Shown in pieces: positions 8,858 to 17,843 of a stretch of DNA of 62,505 nt. Each line of letters opens with the position of its first letter. Position 1 is the first letter of the stretch. This DNA comes from Verrucomicrobiales bacterium (GTDB taxonomy: Bacteria; Verrucomicrobiota; Verrucomicrobiia; Verrucomicrobiales; DEV007). The position numbers were made by a program, and so were the translations under genes. The notes below the pieces were generated by a model. That model saw only the letters and a program-made list of their open reading frames with translations, searched no databases and was not told the DNA's origin. The DNA lies in assembly GCA_021648365.1 (NCBI GenBank), contig JAKISY010000013.1, forward strand, positions 1-62,505, read 5' to 3'.

Positions 8858-10315
8858 TCACTTGCTCGTTGTCATATTAACCCAGTCTGCGATTTGTTTC
8901 AAAGCCGAAGGCGAAAAAGTCTGCTCTATCAAAGCGTATTCACTTGGCAACCCAGTATCAGATTTCTGGAAAAGGTGATTCAGATTTTTCACCGTCTTGA
9001 TCTCAACCGAATCGTTTCCAGCAGCCAGCAAATGTCGCTTCAGCGCTGGGGCATGAATCGCCGCAGGCACCTGCAAATCCTTGCTGCCATACAAGGCCAA
9101 TACCGGCACCTTTACTTTCTCTAGAGCAGCACCCGAATCATAGGACAAAAAAAACGAAAACCAAGGTGACTGCGCTTGAATCTGCCCAAACTGCCATTCA
9201 AGCTGACCTCCTATTTTGACCAACTTCGCTCCCTCACTAGCCGGCAAGGTTTTGATTTTCGCCTCAAATTGCTCACCCAACTTCTCCGCCCTCGCCAAGT
9301 CCGGAGGGCTCTGCGTCACCAATTTGTAAACCGAACTCATCAAACGGCGGATCAAATCCACCATTTCATCATCCAAACCCGCCGCACGAGCCAGTGCCTC
9401 GTTTTGCATCAACAACATCTGATCCCCCCTCACCGCAGGCGCAGCCAACAACAACAAAAAGGCGACTCCCTTTCGTTTATCCGCCACGATCGGCGCGATC
9501 AAAGCCCCCTCACCATGTCCCAACAAACCAACTTTATCAGCATCGATACCAGGCTGCTTTTTGAGAAATTCAAAAGCCGCAGCCGCATCGGTTGCCAAAT
9601 CCATCGTCGTAGCAAATTCATAAGTGCCACTCGACGCCCCCACTCCACGGTCATCATAGCGAAGCGTAGCGATACCCTTCTTTGCCAAATAATCCGCTAT
9701 CACCCATAGCGGTTTGTGATCATGCCGCGTGCCATCGCGATCCTGACGACCAAAATTCGATACCAAAACCACCGCAGCAAACGGCCCACGCCCCTTAGGC
9801 AATGTCAAAACTCCAGCCAACTCATTTTTACCAAGTTTATTGCCAAATTTCACCTGCCTCACTTCATAAACAAAGGGCTTCTTCGGTGTCTGTGGGCGAT
9901 TGTAGCTCCACTTTTTCTCCGAACGCTGCAAATCCATCTTCCACTTATTGCCCTCTTTGCCATACCAATCACCCGCCATGCGCCCGCTCTTGATTGACAC
10001 CTTCCCTCGATACTCACCCACACCCTTTATTTGAATATAAATATTCCGCCCCTTCAAAACCACGTTATTCATTGGCATCGGCTCAGGTGTCTGGTCAGGA
10101 CTCTTAAACACCCCTTCGACTCTCCCCGAAGGACTTTGTTTCAACTGAAACAGCACGCGTAGCTGCTCGCCGCCAAAACTCAACTTCCCCACCCAATCCC
10201 CTTCAATCGTCTTTTCTTGATCCTGCTCTGCACCGCCCGCCACCTGCCCCCCCATCAATAACAGCCCCAAGCCTATACAAACCCCTATCCAATCACTGAC
10301 TTTTAATACGTTCAT
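8858..10315 (-). CDS. Exported alpha/beta hydrolase, nucleophile Ser replaced by Gly
   Basis: I place the start at ATG 10315 because it gives a clean signal peptide (about 5-28) and avoids a 52-codon overlap with the upstream gene; GGAGGG lies about 18 nt upstream. The protein has 485 residues. A beta-rich N-domain (about 35-150) precedes an alpha/beta hydrolase domain with the oxyanion region LVSNFGRQDRDG, RYDDRGVG (219-226), and later YGSKDLQ and NLNHLF carrying the acid and His. The nucleophile elbow reads GHGEG (266-270) where relatives have GHSEG; codon 268 (9514-9512) is GGT. It may be a pseudo-enzyme or a recent mutant. It is co-oriented with the HupE-like gene upstream, 33 nt away. 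Confidence 0.8.
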   Translation of the reverse strand: MNVLKVSDWIGVCIGLGLLLMGGQVAGGAEQDQEKTIEGDWVGKLSFGGEQLRVLFQLKQSPSGRVEGVFKSPDQTPEPMPMNNVVLKGRNIYIQIKGVGEYRGKVSIKSGRMAGDWYGKEGNKWKMDLQRSEKKWSYNRPQTPKKPFVYEVRQVKFGNKLGKNELAGVLTLPKGRGPFAAVVLVSNFGRQDRDGTRHDHKPLWVIADYLAKKGIATLRYDDRGVGASSGTYEFATTMDLATDAAAAFEFLKKQPGIDADKVGLLGHGEGALIAPIVADKRKGVAFLLLLAAPAVRGDQMLLMQNEALARAAGLDDEMVDLIRRLMSSVYKLVTQSPPDLARAEKLGEQFEAKIKTLPASEGAKLVKIGGQLEWQFGQIQAQSPWFSFFLSYDSGAALEKVKVPVLALYGSKDLQVPAAIHAPALKRHLLAAGNDSVEIKTVKNLNHLFQKSDTGLPSEYALIEQTFSPSALKQIADWVNMTTSK

Positions 10316-10347
10316 ATCTAAGTCAGTCGCAAGCCCTCCTCCACGGG

Positions 10348-11670
10348 TTACAAAAAAGTTCCAGCCACCATCCAATAAATAGCAAACCCAGCGCAAATAA
10401 CAGAGACTGGCACCACCACCGCACGTCGATACCAAGGACGACTCCAAAAAGCCCCAACCAATAAACTGCACAGTAGTAACACCGCCAATTGAGCTAATCC
10501 TAAGCCCAAGTAAAAACCTCCAAAAGCCACCGCCACCGATTCAGCTGACATGCCCGACATGCTCAGAGTCACAGAGAACACCGTGCCTAATAAAAACCCC
10601 GTCACCGCGATGAGCGCCTGCCTCCACCACTTCAATTCATCCGTGAACAAATTTTCAATCGCCAGCACCATAATCCCCAGCGGAATCCCCCACATCAGCA
10701 GCATCTCCGATACCCCCAACATGCCTGACAAACTCTTGATCCCAAACACCGCCAACAACAAAGCCAACGAATACGCAACCGTGAACACCACCACCTGTCT
10801 AACGATCAAAATTGATTTCTTACTAAAGAAGAACAGACACAGCACCAAGATCACCCCTTCATACCTACCAGAGAAAAAACTGCGAGCACCGATAAAAGCA
10901 TACTGTTTCAACGAATGCAGGTCCTGATCCGTGTCAGCATGAGCCACCTTCTTGCCCTTACCCCACATCCTCGCTTTGATCTTATCCCACATCCCCATAC
11001 CTTCGCGATCCGTGGAACCCAAGCCCTTTCTACTGCCTTGGATTTCCTCTAGATTCCCCATGATATCGTCACCATCCAACGCCCCGCCCATCAACCCCTT
11101 GTCCTCTTTCTCGGCGCCTTTAGCCACCACTCCAGCAAACGGATCAGCCTTCACTACCGTCGCTAGGCTCAAAGGAGAACTGAACTCTCCAGGATAAAGC
11201 ACCTCCGCCCGCCTCCCAGGTTTTCCATTTTTAAAGGTCACCATCACCACCGCAGCCGTCGTCTCTGGTGAGACTCGCAGACTAAAAAACTCCGCATCTT
11301 TTGGTATAACTCCAAACAAGGTCACCATCACCTTCACCTTTTCCTCCTCGATCGTAGGATCAGCATCTGGATCTTTGATCAACTCCGTCTTGGACTCGGG
11401 CTTCTCTGGCTTATCTCCAAAAAATAGCTGCAAAGCCTCATTCGAGAAAAAATCCGCCGCCTGTTGCGGAGACACCTTGTCATTCATCGCCGCATCCTCC
11501 GACGGATAAATATCCATCGCCAACTCAATTCTGTATTTGTACGCCTTGGTATTAAATCGCGACACCACCGATACCGCAGTCACTTTGTGCGCCTGCACTT
11601 CATTCACATACGCGAGCGTCATGGCTAACATCAACATGACCAACGCTGCTTTTTTTATTATAAAATTCAT
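10348..11670 (-). CDS. HupE/UreJ-like membrane protein with periplasmic N-domain
   Basis: The protein has 440 residues. A signal peptide ends near VQAHKV, and an exported N-domain of about 240 residues follows. It then has six or seven transmembrane helices (about 270-440) in the arrangement of the HupE/UreJ_2 family (GRYEGVILVLCLFFFSK, then VVVFTVAYSLALLLAV). Members are linked to nickel, cobalt or hydrogenase/urease contexts, but many in Verrucomicrobiota have no known substrate. The mature N-terminus starting AHK is typical. No urease or hydrogenase genes are nearby, so a metal role here is inference only. It lies upstream of the hydrolase gene and downstream of the glutamate-synthase-like gene on the same strand. 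Confidence 0.55.
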   Translation of the reverse strand: MNFIIKKAALVMLMLAMTLAYVNEVQAHKVTAVSVVSRFNTKAYKYRIELAMDIYPSEDAAMNDKVSPQQAADFFSNEALQLFFGDKPEKPESKTELIKDPDADPTIEEEKVKVMVTLFGVIPKDAEFFSLRVSPETTAAVVMVTFKNGKPGRRAEVLYPGEFSSPLSLATVVKADPFAGVVAKGAEKEDKGLMGGALDGDDIMGNLEEIQGSRKGLGSTDREGMGMWDKIKARMWGKGKKVAHADTDQDLHSLKQYAFIGARSFFSGRYEGVILVLCLFFFSKKSILIVRQVVVFTVAYSLALLLAVFGIKSLSGMLGVSEMLLMWGIPLGIMVLAIENLFTDELKWWRQALIAVTGFLLGTVFSVTLSMSGMSAESVAVAFGGFYLGLGLAQLAVLLLCSLLVGAFWSRPWYRRAVVVPVSVICAGFAIYWMVAGTFL

Positions 11671-11703
11671 ATTATCGATTCACTTGCAGCCTACACCAGT
11701 AAT

Positions 11704-13251
11704 TCAATCTTCGACTAAATCAATGTCAGCCATCAACTGCTTCGCCATCACACGCTCCTGCTCACTTGGTCGTGGAACCATACCCCCTTCAGGAAAAAGC
11801 GTCTCCGAAGAAATCCCCGTCAAATTACCATCCAATATCTCAAAATGATCTGGCGTGATCAAAGACGGATGCTCCACCCCGCAGGTATGCGAGAGCTTGA
11901 TCACCTCCTGTCGTAAAGTCACCACATAGTTCGCCATCCTCACCGACTTCAAAGTCGGATCCAACCCACGAACCAACCAGCGATTGTGAGTCGCCACCCC
12001 CGCAGGGCAATGCCCAGAATGGCAGCGTTGCGCCTGAATGCAACCAATCGAAAGCATCGCCTCACGCGCCACATTCACCATGTCGCAGCCCATCGCAAAA
12101 GCCAACAAAGCTGGCACTGGGAAACCTAACTTGGCAGAGCCTATGAAAACCACCTGCTCCTGGATACCCCGTTTGACAAACTCCCCATACACCCGTGGAA
12201 ATCCCAATTTAAAAGGTAATGCCACGTGATCCGTATAAGCCAAAGGTCCCGCCCCTGTGCCACCCTCACCTCCATCTATGCAAATATAATCCACCCCGCG
12301 ATCCGTCTCCGCCATCTGCTTCGCTAGATCCTGCCAGAACTGCAACTCGCCCACTGCCGATTTGACCCCTACCGGCAAACCTGTTGCGTCGGCTATTTTT
12401 TCCACAAAATCCAACAAACCGCTCACGTCATCAAACTCCGTATGCGAAGCAGGACTGATACAATCCTCCCCCATCGGTATGCCGCGAGCATCAGCGATCT
12501 CAGCCGTCACTTTCTCCTTAGGCAGCAAACCACCAAGCCCCGGCTTAGCTCCCTGGCTCAACTTGATCTCCAGCGCCTTGATCTCAGGATGTTTCTCCAC
12601 CGTCTCAATCAATGCCTCCATGCTGAACTTCCCCTCAGCATCGCGACAGGCAAAGTAGGCCGTGCCAATCTGTAAAACCAAATCCGCCCCATGCAAGTGA
12701 TGCTTAGACACCCCTCCCTCCCCCGTATTATGCAAACACCCTGCCAGATCACATCCCCGGTTCATCGCCTCTACCGCCGTGCGCCCCAAGGAGCCAAAAC
12801 TCATCCCTGAGACATTGATCACCGAGCGCGGACGAAAAGCCTTTTTCCGTTTCCTCTCCCCACCCAAAACCTTGGCACAAGGAATCTGATAATCTGCATC
12901 GTAGCCAGACTCACCAGCATGAGCCGTATCCAACGGAAAGGCACTGTGTTTAACAATTAAGTAATTCGGCGACGTCTCCAGATCGTTATCCGTGCCAAAG
13001 CCGAAATAATTATTCTCTTTCTTAGAAGACGCGTAAACCCAACGCCGTTGGTCACGATTGAAAGGTCGCTCCGAATCATTATCCGTCACGATGTATTGAC
13101 GCAACTCCGGTCCCACCATCTCCAGTAAATAACGCAAATGCCCCAGCAAAGGAAAATTCCGCAAAATAGCATGCTTGCGCTGAGTAAGATCATAGATCAA
13201 CAATCCCAACAACAACACCCCAAGAAAAACTATCAATATAATCCAAAACAT
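11704..13251 (-). CDS. FMN-binding glutamate synthase family protein
   Basis: The protein has 515 residues with one N-terminal transmembrane helix (3-21), followed by the FMN-binding barrel of the glutamate synthase alpha-subunit family. Visible blocks are INVSGMSFGSLGRTAVEAM, HNTGEGGVSKHHLHG, EIKLSQGAKPGLGG, CIDGGEGGTGAGP and the Cys-rich CIQAQRCHSGHCPAGVATH, which fits the 3Fe-4S cluster loop. It lacks the glutaminase domain and the C-terminal domain of full GltB. Stand-alone proteins of this class are common and poorly characterised; membrane anchoring suggests a redox role at the inner membrane. It is probably first in a minus-strand group with the HupE-like and hydrolase genes (33 nt gaps). 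Confidence 0.88.
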   Translation of the reverse strand: MFWIILIVFLGVLLLGLLIYDLTQRKHAILRNFPLLGHLRYLLEMVGPELRQYIVTDNDSERPFNRDQRRWVYASSKKENNYFGFGTDNDLETSPNYLIVKHSAFPLDTAHAGESGYDADYQIPCAKVLGGERKRKKAFRPRSVINVSGMSFGSLGRTAVEAMNRGCDLAGCLHNTGEGGVSKHHLHGADLVLQIGTAYFACRDAEGKFSMEALIETVEKHPEIKALEIKLSQGAKPGLGGLLPKEKVTAEIADARGIPMGEDCISPASHTEFDDVSGLLDFVEKIADATGLPVGVKSAVGELQFWQDLAKQMAETDRGVDYICIDGGEGGTGAGPLAYTDHVALPFKLGFPRVYGEFVKRGIQEQVVFIGSAKLGFPVPALLAFAMGCDMVNVAREAMLSIGCIQAQRCHSGHCPAGVATHNRWLVRGLDPTLKSVRMANYVVTLRQEVIKLSHTCGVEHPSLITPDHFEILDGNLTGISSETLFPEGGMVPRPSEQERVMAKQLMADIDLVED

Positions 13252-13257
13252 CCTTAT

Positions 13258-13350
13258 CTTAATTCTTAATTCCTAATTGCCTTCGTGCAGTAAACTCCGG
13301 CTGTCTCGCTACGCTCGGCTCCTAATTCCTAATTCTAACTCTAAATTCTC
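13258..13350. repeat. Heptamer-type word array with nested 27-nt element
   Basis: A TTAATTC/CTAATT word repeats with about 7-nt period at 13258-13281 and again at 13321-13350. Between them sits a 27-nt element (13295-13321; core CCGGCTGTCTCGCT) that recurs with one substitution at 17684-17710, also inside a word array. No gene is present. Confidence 0.6.
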
Positions 13351-13354
13351 AAGC

Positions 13355-13589
13355 TACCTTAATCAACGCTTCACACCACTGACGCAAATCTAACCCCTCA
13401 CTCTTGATATCCGTCGTCACCACATGCACCCCCGGCTTGATCCCCTGCGCCAGCTCTCTCGATCGACACCGAATTAATCCTACCGGCAGTGACTTTCACA
13501 CTCTTGGGCAATTCACCATCTGCTGCCAAAAGTCCCAAGGGGGAAATAAGCAGCGCAACAAAACAAGTAGCTAGAATGGCGGGTTTCAT
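13355..13589 (-). pseudogene. Broken gene: signal peptide fused out of frame to an unrelated tail
   Basis: Reading leftward, ATG 13589 opens a good signal peptide (MKPAILATCFVALLISPLGL then AADGELPKSV). After about 40 codons the frame runs into a low-quality tail ending at 13398. In another frame a credible C-terminal segment (GIKPGVHVVTTDIKSEGLDL, then RQWCEALIKVA and stop near 13355) follows. The two pieces look like the ends of one or two exported proteins joined after a frameshift or deletion. I do not recognise the family. The neighbouring esterase remnant is broken as well. Confidence 0.45.
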
Positions 13590-13642
13590 AGCTCAGAACT
13601 TGCCGCATCTCTGCCTCTAATCAAACCTAAAACGCAATCCCT

Positions 13643-14110
13643 TCAATCTTGCAAAGAAGGCTTCCTGATCGCTTGTTGAGTGATCTCCACCATCCGCTGC
13701 ACCACCGTCTTCAAACCTTCGTAACTCCAGTGGTTTTTATCCACCAACTTCGCCCCAGTGGAATCCACCGCATAAACGCCTTTTTCATCTGCAGCGATGC
13801 GCGCAATCGCCGCATCGGTTTCTGGGTAAATACCTTTCTTTTTCCCACTGCTCAATCGGTTTTTTATCAATCGCATCATTGATGCCTAAACTGAACCACA
13901 CCACCCACTGCGCCTTCTTCGGCACCTGCTTTTTCCCCGCCTCGATCCGCTGCAGAAATTTCTTCCAATAGCCAGAGCTAGCGCCCGTTTGCCATTTGCG
14001 CCACTCTCGATCTCCCATGCCCTGTTTTGATCAGATACACCTGCTTGCGTCCAGAGAAATCACCCCGCTCCATCGCGTTCGCCAACTCATTCTCAAAGCC
14101 ATGCCAAAGC
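13643..14110 (-). pseudogene. Sialate O-acetylesterase (SASA/DUF303) remnant
   Basis: Pieces in three minus-strand frames line up with one esterase. They are ELANAMERGDFSGRKQVYLI then KTGHG (near 14,090-14,020), GYWKKFLQRIEAGKKQVPKK with QWVVWFSLGINDAI (14,018-13,850), and ETDAAIARIAADEKGVY with VDKNHWSYEGLKTVV to the stop at 13,643. The SLGINDA and NHWSYEG blocks match the C-terminal half of sialic acid-specific acetylesterase-like SGNH hydrolases, which remove O-acetyl groups from sialic acids. At least two frameshifts break it, and the N-terminal half is missing where the plus-strand HEAT/sialidase gene begins. It appears dead. Confidence 0.6.
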
Positions 14111-14111
14111 T

Positions 14112-15650
14112 TTGAAAATCCTGCGCGATGGTATCCGAGTAAAAGGTAACGACAACTTCTGGCCTAGCATCCACGCCTGCGAAGCACTGACCCTGGCAGG
14201 TCACGGAGACGAAGTTACTAAATTCCTCACCCCCAAACTCAAAACCGAAAAAGACGACCAACACCGCGTTGGTCTAGCTCGCGAACTGGTTCGCGCCGGC
14301 GACCGTAGCAAAGCCGCCATCATGTTCGACATCCTCGCCGGCAAAGACCCACACGGTCACGTGCACGCTTGCGAGAGTCTTTATAAAGTCAATGAAATCG
14401 GCGATGGCACTCTCATGCTCGCCGCGCTCAACAGCAAAAACATCAAACAAGCTCTGATGGCAGCAGCCGCACTCGGTCGCCAAGGCAACGCACAAGCGAT
14501 GAAATTCCTGCGCGACCGACTCGATCATGAAAATCAAGACATCGTGCGAATCGTCGCTTGGGTGCTCGGCCGCATCGGCGATGCCCGCACCGACATCCCA
14601 GGTCTGCGCGCTGGACTCACCCAGCAAAAAGATCCGCTCATCCGCGCCTACTTCGAGAACTCACTCGCCCTACTCGGCGACCCACGCGGCATCACTGGCG
14701 TATTGCGCAATCTCCGCTCTGACGATCCCGCCATTCGCACCTACTCCGCCACCTTCGCTGGAGAAGCTCGCATCACCTCCGCCAAGGATCGTCTGATCCA
14801 CCTACTCGACGATGACAACATCGATGCCCGCGTGCGCGCCGCACAAGCCTTGTTTGTGCTCTCCCTGCCCGCGCCTGCAGCTAGCGATGAAGACATCTCG
14901 GTTGACGTTTTCCCTGCCACCAAAGAAAATCCACGCTACAGCGAAGGCTCGATCCTTCCCTTAGCCAACGGCGACCTACTCTACAGCACCACCGAATTTG
15001 TCGGCAGTGGCTCCGATCACGTCGAAGCCCGCATCATCGCCCGTATTTCCTCCGACGGTGGTCGCACTTGGGGTGACAGCCAAATCCTACAGGCTCCAGA
15101 CAAAGGAAAGAACATCAAATCCTACTGTCTATTCTCAGACGATCAGGGCAAAACCTGGCAAAAAAGCAAAACCATCGTCGACTACAGCAAACGCGGCGCG
15201 ATGGAACCCGAACTGATCGAATTCAAGGACGGCAGTATCGGCATGCTGATCCGCACCCAGTCTGGGCATATCGCCATCAGCTACAGCAAAGACCGAGGCG
15301 AGACCTGGTCCGAGGCCAAATCTTGGGGCGTGCGTGCACCAGAAGCCCCTGCCACCATTCGCCGAGTCCCTTCCACCGGCGATCTATTGCTGATCTGGAA
15401 TGACAACTATGAAAAAGGAGCTGGTCACAGCGGCAAACGCAGCCCACTCACCGCCGCCATCTCCACCGACGAAGGTAAAACGTGGAGCCACAAATTCAAT
15501 CTCGAAACCAGCAAACAGCATACCTACTCCTACATCAGCCTAACTTTTATGCACGGTTGCGCCATCATGAGCTACTACGTGAGCGACGAAAAAAACAAAC
15601 AAATCTCCTCCCGCTTCCGCTCCCTGCCCATCGCCGCCTTTTATCAATAA
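14112..15650 (+). CDS. HEAT-repeat plus sialidase (BNR/Asp-box) protein, probably decayed
   Basis: The 512-codon frame has only a TTG start and stays open upstream, so it may be 5' truncated. Residues 1-250 form HEAT-like helical repeats (for example EIGDGTLMLAALNSKN, LLDDDNIDARVRAAQAL). Residues 262-512 are a sialidase/neuraminidase domain with four Asp boxes (SSDGGRTW about 313, SDDQGKTW about 342, SKDRGETW about 392, STDEGKTW about 451). The first two boxes are only about 29 residues apart versus 50-60 for the others, and the usual stretch between them is missing, consistent with an internal in-frame deletion. No signal peptide or FRIP motif is visible. It lies between an esterase remnant and a symporter gene. 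Confidence 0.6.
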   Translation: MKILRDGIRVKGNDNFWPSIHACEALTLAGHGDEVTKFLTPKLKTEKDDQHRVGLARELVRAGDRSKAAIMFDILAGKDPHGHVHACESLYKVNEIGDGTLMLAALNSKNIKQALMAAAALGRQGNAQAMKFLRDRLDHENQDIVRIVAWVLGRIGDARTDIPGLRAGLTQQKDPLIRAYFENSLALLGDPRGITGVLRNLRSDDPAIRTYSATFAGEARITSAKDRLIHLLDDDNIDARVRAAQALFVLSLPAPAASDEDISVDVFPATKENPRYSEGSILPLANGDLLYSTTEFVGSGSDHVEARIIARISSDGGRTWGDSQILQAPDKGKNIKSYCLFSDDQGKTWQKSKTIVDYSKRGAMEPELIEFKDGSIGMLIRTQSGHIAISYSKDRGETWSEAKSWGVRAPEAPATIRRVPSTGDLLLIWNDNYEKGAGHSGKRSPLTAAISTDEGKTWSHKFNLETSKQHTYSYISLTFMHGCAIMSYYVSDEKNKQISSRFRSLPIAAFYQ

Positions 15651-15670
15651 ACTTCCCTCCTCTTATCTTA

Positions 15671-15712
15671 TCCGTGCCATCCGTGCATCCGTGCCATCCG
15701 TGCCATCCGTGG
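15671..15712. repeat. Five-fold ATCCGTGC word array
   Basis: TCCGTG occurs five times between 15671 and 15712, separated by CCA or CA, immediately after the sialidase frame and 55 nt before the symporter start. It belongs to the group of short word arrays seen elsewhere in intergenic DNA of this window. Confidence 0.65.
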
Positions 15713-15766
15713 TTTAATTCTCTGTCATATATCGTAAACCTATACTGACGTTCCCCCTTACAGTCC

Positions 15767-17299
15767 ATGCTCGCCAATACCCCACCACCATCAGGTCTCG
15801 CCATCATCGACTGGGTGATCGTCGCGGTTTACGCTACCTCCACCATTGTGCTTGGTTGGTGGTTCGGGCGCAAACAGGAAAGCACCAAGGAGTATTTCAC
15901 CGGTAGTGGCAACATGAACTGGATGCTGATCGGCGTCTCGCTCTTTGCGACGCTACTCAGCACTATCAGCTATTTGTCTATGCCTGGAGAGATCCTCGGC
16001 AAAGGCCCTATTTATCTAACCAACCTGATCGCCTATCCTTTTATTTTCCTGTTTGTAGGTTATGTCATCATCCCCACCTACATGAAATACCGGGTAACCA
16101 GTGCTTATGAGTTACTGGAAGACAAACTCGGTCTAGGCATCCGCCTGCTCGGTGTCACCATGTTCCTCGTCCTACGCCTGACGTGGATGTCGCTGCTTGT
16201 CTATCTCGCTGCCAAAGCCATGATCGTGATGATCGGAGTTGATGAATCTTGGATTCCCTACATCGTACTCACCACAGGCTTAGTCTCAGTGATCTACACC
16301 ACCCTCGGTGGACTGCGCGCCGTGGTCGTCACAGATCTGATCCAAACAATTTTATTATTTGGGGGAGCCTTGACGGTCATCGCCATGATCACCATTGATT
16401 TCGGAGGCTTCGGTTGGTTCCCCACCGAGTGGCATCAAAATTGGGACAAACAACCTATCCTCAGCTTCGATCCCTCCACCCGCATCACCGTGATCGGCAC
16501 CATCCTTTGTGTTTTCATCTGGTATGCCTGCACCTCTGGCGGAGACCAAGTTTCCATCCAGCGCTTCATGGCAACCAAAGATGCCAGCTCCGCGCGCAAA
16601 GCTTTAGCCACCCAGTTAGTAGTCGGCGCCTTTGTAGGTGTCACCCTTGGTCTGGTCGGCATGGCTCTGCTCGGATTTTTCCAAGCTCACCCCGAGTCTT
16701 TACCAAATGGCATGAGCCTCAAGGAAAATTCTGACGCCATTTTTCCGCGCTATATCGCTTTCCATCTACCCCCGGGCGTATCCGGCATTGTCATCGCTGC
16801 GATGTTCGCCGCTGCGATGTCCAGCATTGACTCCGGGGTCAACTCCATCACCGCCGTTGTCACCACTGATATATTCGACCGCTTTGGTTACAGCCCGAAA
16901 ACTGAAAAAGGCCACATCCGTTTAGCTCGCATTCTTGCTTTTTCCATCGGTGCTTTCATCGTCTTTTTCAGCCCCGTGATGGGAAAGATCTCAGGCAACA
17001 TCACCACCATGGCTGGAAAAACCGTCAATCTCTTCGTGCCGCTCATCTTCTGCCTCTTCTTCTTCGCCCTGTTTGTGAAATTCTCCAAACCCGCAGGCGT
17101 TTGGGCAGGCTGGCTCTGCGGTCTGATCACCGCCATCCTGATTGCCTTCTCTGGCTCTATTTTTGGAGTCGATCCAGAGACTGGCTACGACCCCATCAGT
17201 TTCCAATGGACCGGCCCCGCCGCGCTACTCGTCAACCTCACCGTAGGACTCGGCGTGAGTTACCTTTTATCCCGCTCCGACAAAACCGCCAACGAGTAA
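15767..17299 (+). CDS. Sodium:solute symporter (SSS family), possible sialic acid transporter
   Basis: The protein has 510 residues with about 13 transmembrane helices, starting with an extracellular N-terminus and DWVIVAVYATSTIVLGWWFG. Family landmarks are EYFTGSGNMNW, TLLSTISYLSMPGE, the GGLRAVVVTDLIQ block and MFAAAMSSIDSGVNSITAVV, whose Ser/Asp residues form the Na+ site in SSS transporters. It imports a small solute with sodium across the inner membrane. The adjacent sialidase and sialate-esterase remnants suggest a sugar acid such as N-acetylneuraminate, but that is inference from context. The gene is intact although its upstream neighbours are decayed. Confidence 0.85.
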   Translation: MLANTPPPSGLAIIDWVIVAVYATSTIVLGWWFGRKQESTKEYFTGSGNMNWMLIGVSLFATLLSTISYLSMPGEILGKGPIYLTNLIAYPFIFLFVGYVIIPTYMKYRVTSAYELLEDKLGLGIRLLGVTMFLVLRLTWMSLLVYLAAKAMIVMIGVDESWIPYIVLTTGLVSVIYTTLGGLRAVVVTDLIQTILLFGGALTVIAMITIDFGGFGWFPTEWHQNWDKQPILSFDPSTRITVIGTILCVFIWYACTSGGDQVSIQRFMATKDASSARKALATQLVVGAFVGVTLGLVGMALLGFFQAHPESLPNGMSLKENSDAIFPRYIAFHLPPGVSGIVIAAMFAAAMSSIDSGVNSITAVVTTDIFDRFGYSPKTEKGHIRLARILAFSIGAFIVFFSPVMGKISGNITTMAGKTVNLFVPLIFCLFFFALFVKFSKPAGVWAGWLCGLITAILIAFSGSIFGVDPETGYDPISFQWTGPAALLVNLTVGLGVSYLLSRSDKTANE

Positions 17300-17395
17300 A
17301 CAAACTTACTCCAGATCGATTCGAGTAGCAGCCCTAAACCCCAATGGCACTATTCAGGTTATTCTAGAAACAGCTTATACCATTTGAACAGTTAG

Positions 17396-17513
17396 ATTGT
17401 CGGAATGCCGGAGAGATTTGCCTTCAAATCAAGGCGTCGCGACGGAGTGTAGCGGGCTACACGACTGAGCGAGAACGCTGATTTGACGGCAAAGATCCCG
17501 GTTTCTCCCAATT
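17396..17513. repeat. Long nested hairpin repeat, copy 1
   Basis: Outer arms pair from ATTG near 17393-17400 and CCGG 17408-17411 (with the end at 17501), then TTGCC and TCAAATCA, with small bulges. The middle holds TCGC/GCGA, and the apex is GTGTAGC-GG-GCTACAC (17447-17462). It shares the blocks CAAGGCG, TAGCGGGCTA and AACGC, and the same three-tier folding, with 53721-53854. It contains no open frame. Confidence 0.75.
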
Positions 17514-17607
17514 GGCGCGAAGCGCGTCTTTCAAAACCCTATAGACATCCATTACGATGATATAACTGTGAAAATGGTATTACACGATTTACCGGTGATT
17601 TTTTTCA

Positions 17608-17723
17608 CACGAAGTCACGAAGACACGAAGCCCATCTAAATGAATTCTTTTCTTCACTTCGTGCTTTGCCTCCGGGTAATATCCTCCGGCTGTCTCGCTG
17701 CGCTCGGCTCGTGTCTTCGTGTG
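17608..17723. repeat. CACGAAG array with inverted partner and nested element
   Basis: CACGAAG repeats at 17608, 17616 and 17624 with single-base spacers. The inverted word CTTCGTG recurs at about 17658-17664 and 17715-17721. The inverted half is split by an insert holding the same 27-nt element (17684-17710) found at 13295-13321. The rest of the 17300-17843 interval has no gene. Confidence 0.65.
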
Positions 17724-17843
17724 AGCCTTCTTATCAGCTTTTCCAACAGATACTAAATAGTAGAAAATCCTGTAACTAAATGCCATTGCCCTAAACTCCT
17801 AATAGGCTAAACCCCTCACTTCCGCTGCGCCAACACCTTCACC

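Noticed and set aside
13785..14018. Separate small genes in the esterase remnant
   Set aside because: Pieces in three frames match consecutive parts of one SASA-type esterase, so they are fragments rather than small genes.
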